A DNA stretch of 7,816 nucleotides, from positions 491 through 8,306 of the forward strand of contig PFTO01000126.1 in NCBI GenBank assembly GCA_002789615.1, given 5' to 3'. Below, one piece after another: positions 6,752-7,816 of the stretch; within the stretch, counting starts at the first letter, position 1, and every line of letters begins with the position of its first letter. Below the pieces are notes generated by a model. That model did not search any database and was not told where the DNA came from. It was given only the letters and a program-made list of their open reading frames with translations. The stretch is from Acidobacteria bacterium CG_4_9_14_3_um_filter_49_7 (GTDB taxonomy: Bacteria > Acidobacteriota > Holophagae > Thermotomaculales > Thermotomaculaceae). Both the position numbers and the translations under genes were made by a program.

Positions 6752-6765
6752 ACGAAGTGCCACGG
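6752..6765 (-). repeat. Right copy of 14-bp inverted repeat
   Basis: ACGAAGTGCCACGG is the exact reverse complement of 6042-6055, 696 bp away. Diverged similarity runs on to about 6784 (TTTGAAGCAGCATCTCCC against AATCAGTACAGCCTCC). Together the two copies bracket most of the gene-free region, as terminal inverted repeats would. Confidence 0.7.
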
Positions 6766-6843
6766 TTTGAAGCAGCATCTCCCAGAGGTGGCCAACCAAC
6801 TCCGACTCAGTGGGGAAATTCTTTCTTGCAGCGTGTTGTTGTA

Positions 6844-6871
6844 TTGACAAGGGGGAAGGCCGTGCTATAAT
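6844..6871 (+). promoter_or_regulatory. Full-consensus sigma-70 promoter of yceD-rpmF
   Basis: TTGACA (6844-6849) and TATAAT (6866-6871) match both hexamers exactly. They are 16 bp apart, and the -10 is preceded by TGC (6863-6865), the extended -10 element. Initiation is expected near 6878, giving a leader of about 19 nt before the GTG start. Such strength fits a ribosomal protein operon. Confidence 0.9.
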
Positions 6872-6896
6872 ACTTTTCTGTTGGACAGGGGGAGTT

Positions 6897-7421
6897 GTGC
6901 GAATAGAAGTTGCAAAGATTGAACAGCGGCCACTTAGAGGCAATTTCAGGATTCGGGACTGTGTGGAGGATCCGGGATTTAATGACAGCTTTACAGTAAA
7001 AGATTGTCTGGTTAAGTATGAATTGTACCGGATCAGCGAAGCTGAGATTATGCTGAAAATCCATTATTCCGGGTCAATGCAACTTGCCTGTACAACCTGT
7101 CTGGAAGGGTACGAGTCCCAGCTGGATGAGTCATTTTCCGTCCTGTTCACATCGGACCCCGTGGAAGCTGAAGGGGCGGTAACATTGGAGGGGAAGGACG
7201 GATTTGTTCAAGTACTGACCAGTGATGTGATTGATCTGGAACAACAAGTTCTGGACACCATTCGGCTGAATATTCCGATGGCACATCAGTGCCGGCAGGA
7301 TTGCCGAGGGATTTGCCCCGGTTGCGGTAAGAACCTCAATGAGGGTGATTGCGACTGTGTGGCGGATACCGTGGACCCGAGATGGAAAGATTTGGAATCA
7401 TTTTTGAATAAGAAGGAGTAA
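6897..7421 (+). CDS. yceD: YceD/DUF177 family protein, ribosome-biogenesis associated
   Basis: The 174-residue product has the DUF177 (YceD) pattern: a central pair CTTC (Cys65, Cys68) and a C-terminal cluster with Cys132, Cys136, Cys140, Cys143, Cys152 and Cys154 (QCRQDCRGICPGCGKNLNEG), likely metal-binding. YceD proteins are nearly always encoded just before rpmF and are linked to 23S rRNA accumulation; the molecular role is not settled. I chose GTG 6897 because MRIEVAKIEQRP fits family N-termini and it lies just downstream of the predicted transcription start. An in-frame start at 6810 would precede the promoter and is rejected. The purine-rich GGGGGAG ends only two bases before the GTG, closer than usual. 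rpmF follows after three bases. Confidence 0.92.
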   Translation: MRIEVAKIEQRPLRGNFRIRDCVEDPGFNDSFTVKDCLVKYELYRISEAEIMLKIHYSGSMQLACTTCLEGYESQLDESFSVLFTSDPVEAEGAVTLEGKDGFVQVLTSDVIDLEQQVLDTIRLNIPMAHQCRQDCRGICPGCGKNLNEGDCDCVADTVDPRWKDLESFLNKKE

Positions 7422-7424
7422 GTT

Positions 7425-7607
7425 ATGGCAAACCCGAAACGAAGACATTCAAAAGCTAGACGTGACAAGCGCCGGGCGCATGACGCCATGAAGGTGCCGG
7501 CACTGAGTATTTGTCCCAACTGTCAGGAAAAGAAGCTGCCTCACAGAGTGTGCCCGCATTGTGGGTATTACAAGGGCGAACAGGTGGTGGAAGTTAAAGA
7601 ATTCTGA
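7425..7607 (+). CDS. rpmF: 50S ribosomal protein L32 (zinc-ribbon form)
   Basis: This 60-residue protein is a structural component of the large ribosomal subunit. The family N-terminus MANPKRRHSKARRDKRRAHD is basic and contacts rRNA. Residues 30-46 hold a zinc ribbon with Cys30, Cys33, Cys43 and Cys46 (CPNC and CPHC). This is the zinc-binding paralog type, rather than the cysteine-free form found in many Bacteroidetes or used under zinc limitation. AAGGAG six bases before the ATG is the ribosome site. It follows yceD in one operon and ends at a terminator; the common next genes plsX and fabH are absent. Confidence 0.97.
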   Translation: MANPKRRHSKARRDKRRAHDAMKVPALSICPNCQEKKLPHRVCPHCGYYKGEQVVEVKEF

Positions 7608-7632
7608 GTTTACAACAAATGTTACTATTTTG

Positions 7633-7662
7633 AGGGGAAGTTCATGCAACTTCCCTTTTTTT
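7633..7662 (+). terminator. Rho-independent terminator of yceD-rpmF
   Basis: GGGAAGTT (7635-7642) pairs with AACTTCCC (7648-7655) around CATGC, extendable by a G-T and an A-T pair, and is followed by seven Ts (7656-7662). The U-run overlaps the stop codon of the convergent gene. The minus strand lacks a U-run after the stem, so it works mainly in the plus direction. Confidence 0.9.
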
Positions 7663-7816
7663 ATTGGGCGATTCTGTTCCAGAGTGTGTACAGCAGGTAA
7701 AATTTACCGATGGTGTAGCAGACCATGGCTGCCATCAACGCGGATGCAATAAGCGGTGCTGTCTGCAGGTAGGCACCAATGGCAAGTAGAATCACCGGAA
7801 TACCAACCGTGTAGGA
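7661..7816 (-). CDS. Membrane protein, N-terminal part beyond window
   Basis: On the minus strand the frame is open from the window edge to a TAA at 7663-7661, giving the last 51 residues of a protein whose start is outside. The sequence is strongly hydrophobic: VGIPVILLAIGAYLQTAPLI, then ASALMAAMVCYTIGKFYLLY, suggesting two membrane helices and a short tail ending WNRIAQ. I do not recognize the family. The stop lies inside the U-run of the convergent rpmF terminator. Coding is supported by the continuous frame and the typical membrane composition, but the fragment is short. Confidence 0.65.
   Translation of the reverse strand, partial: SYTVGIPVILLAIGAYLQTAPLIASALMAAMVCYTIGKFYLLYTLWNRIAQ

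Larger units (their letters stand above)
5985..6843. other. Gene-free, inverted-repeat-rich region
   Basis: I see no credible gene in these roughly 860 bp. The longest open frame (minus, 6409 to 6080) encodes an Arg-rich, low-information product with no ribosome site or recognizable motif, and it crosses several inverted repeats. The left half (about 6220-6430) is strongly pyrimidine-rich on the plus strand. The region holds many stem-forming sequences at nested scales, listed separately, unlike the tight spacing elsewhere in the window. No transposase, tRNA, tmRNA, SRP or RNase P RNA signature was recognized. A decayed or non-autonomous mobile element, or an intergenic repeat family, is the simplest reading; a structured RNA is the alternative. 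Confidence 0.6.

Noticed and set aside
6600..6760. Integron attC-like site (GTTATAC at 6642, GTTGGAC at 6740)
   Set aside because: GTTGGAC fits the core consensus, but no matching RYYYAAC partner lies at the right distance, and no integrase or gene cassettes are present.
6766..6784. SRP RNA-like GAAGCAGC
   Set aside because: The flanking bases do not match the conserved SRP tetraloop stem; only the short word is shared.

Overview
This is a bacterial chromosomal segment of about 50% G+C with compact genes, Shine-Dalgarno starts and ordinary sigma-70-type promoters. The zinc-ribbon form of ribosomal protein L32, a YceD/DUF177 gene just upstream of rpmF, and a Sec-exported C1 peptidase of the kind common in Bacteroidetes and relatives suggest a Gram-negative lineage near the FCB group. 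That placement is inference; no marker here fixes the phylum.

Layout, left to right. (1) 1-1621, plus strand: the 3' part of a transglutaminase-like protein runs into ruvA with a GTGA stop/start overlap. (2) 1709-1740: a strong hairpin usable in both directions separates ruvA from the convergent gene. (3) 1763-3079, minus strand: an exported papain-like (C1) peptidase. (4) 3080-3297: a short divergent intergenic region with an extended -10 promoter facing each way. (5) 3298-5463, plus strand: tex, complete. (6) 5518-5544: terminator of panD. (7) 5566-5922, minus strand: panD, with its promoter just upstream. (8) 5985-6843: about 860 bp without a credible gene, full of inverted repeats. (9) 6844-7607, plus strand: a full-consensus promoter, then YceD/DUF177 and rpmF (L32), closed by a rho-independent terminator. 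(10) 7661-7816, minus strand: the C-terminal end of a membrane protein, cut by the window edge.

The genes are mostly housekeeping and do not form one pathway: Holliday-junction processing (RuvA), RNA/transcription-associated Tex, pantothenate/CoA synthesis (PanD) and ribosome assembly (YceD-L32), plus two cysteine-hydrolase-fold proteins, one clearly exported. The only stretch that looks unexplained is 5985-6843. It contains a 14-bp inverted repeat about 700 bp apart with diverged similarity continuing past it, a 125-nt hairpin closed by a perfect 13-bp stem, several smaller hairpins and a possible multi-branch fold. It may be a decayed or non-autonomous mobile element, an intergenic repeat family, or a structured RNA. 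I do not see strong evidence for a new multi-gene system here.
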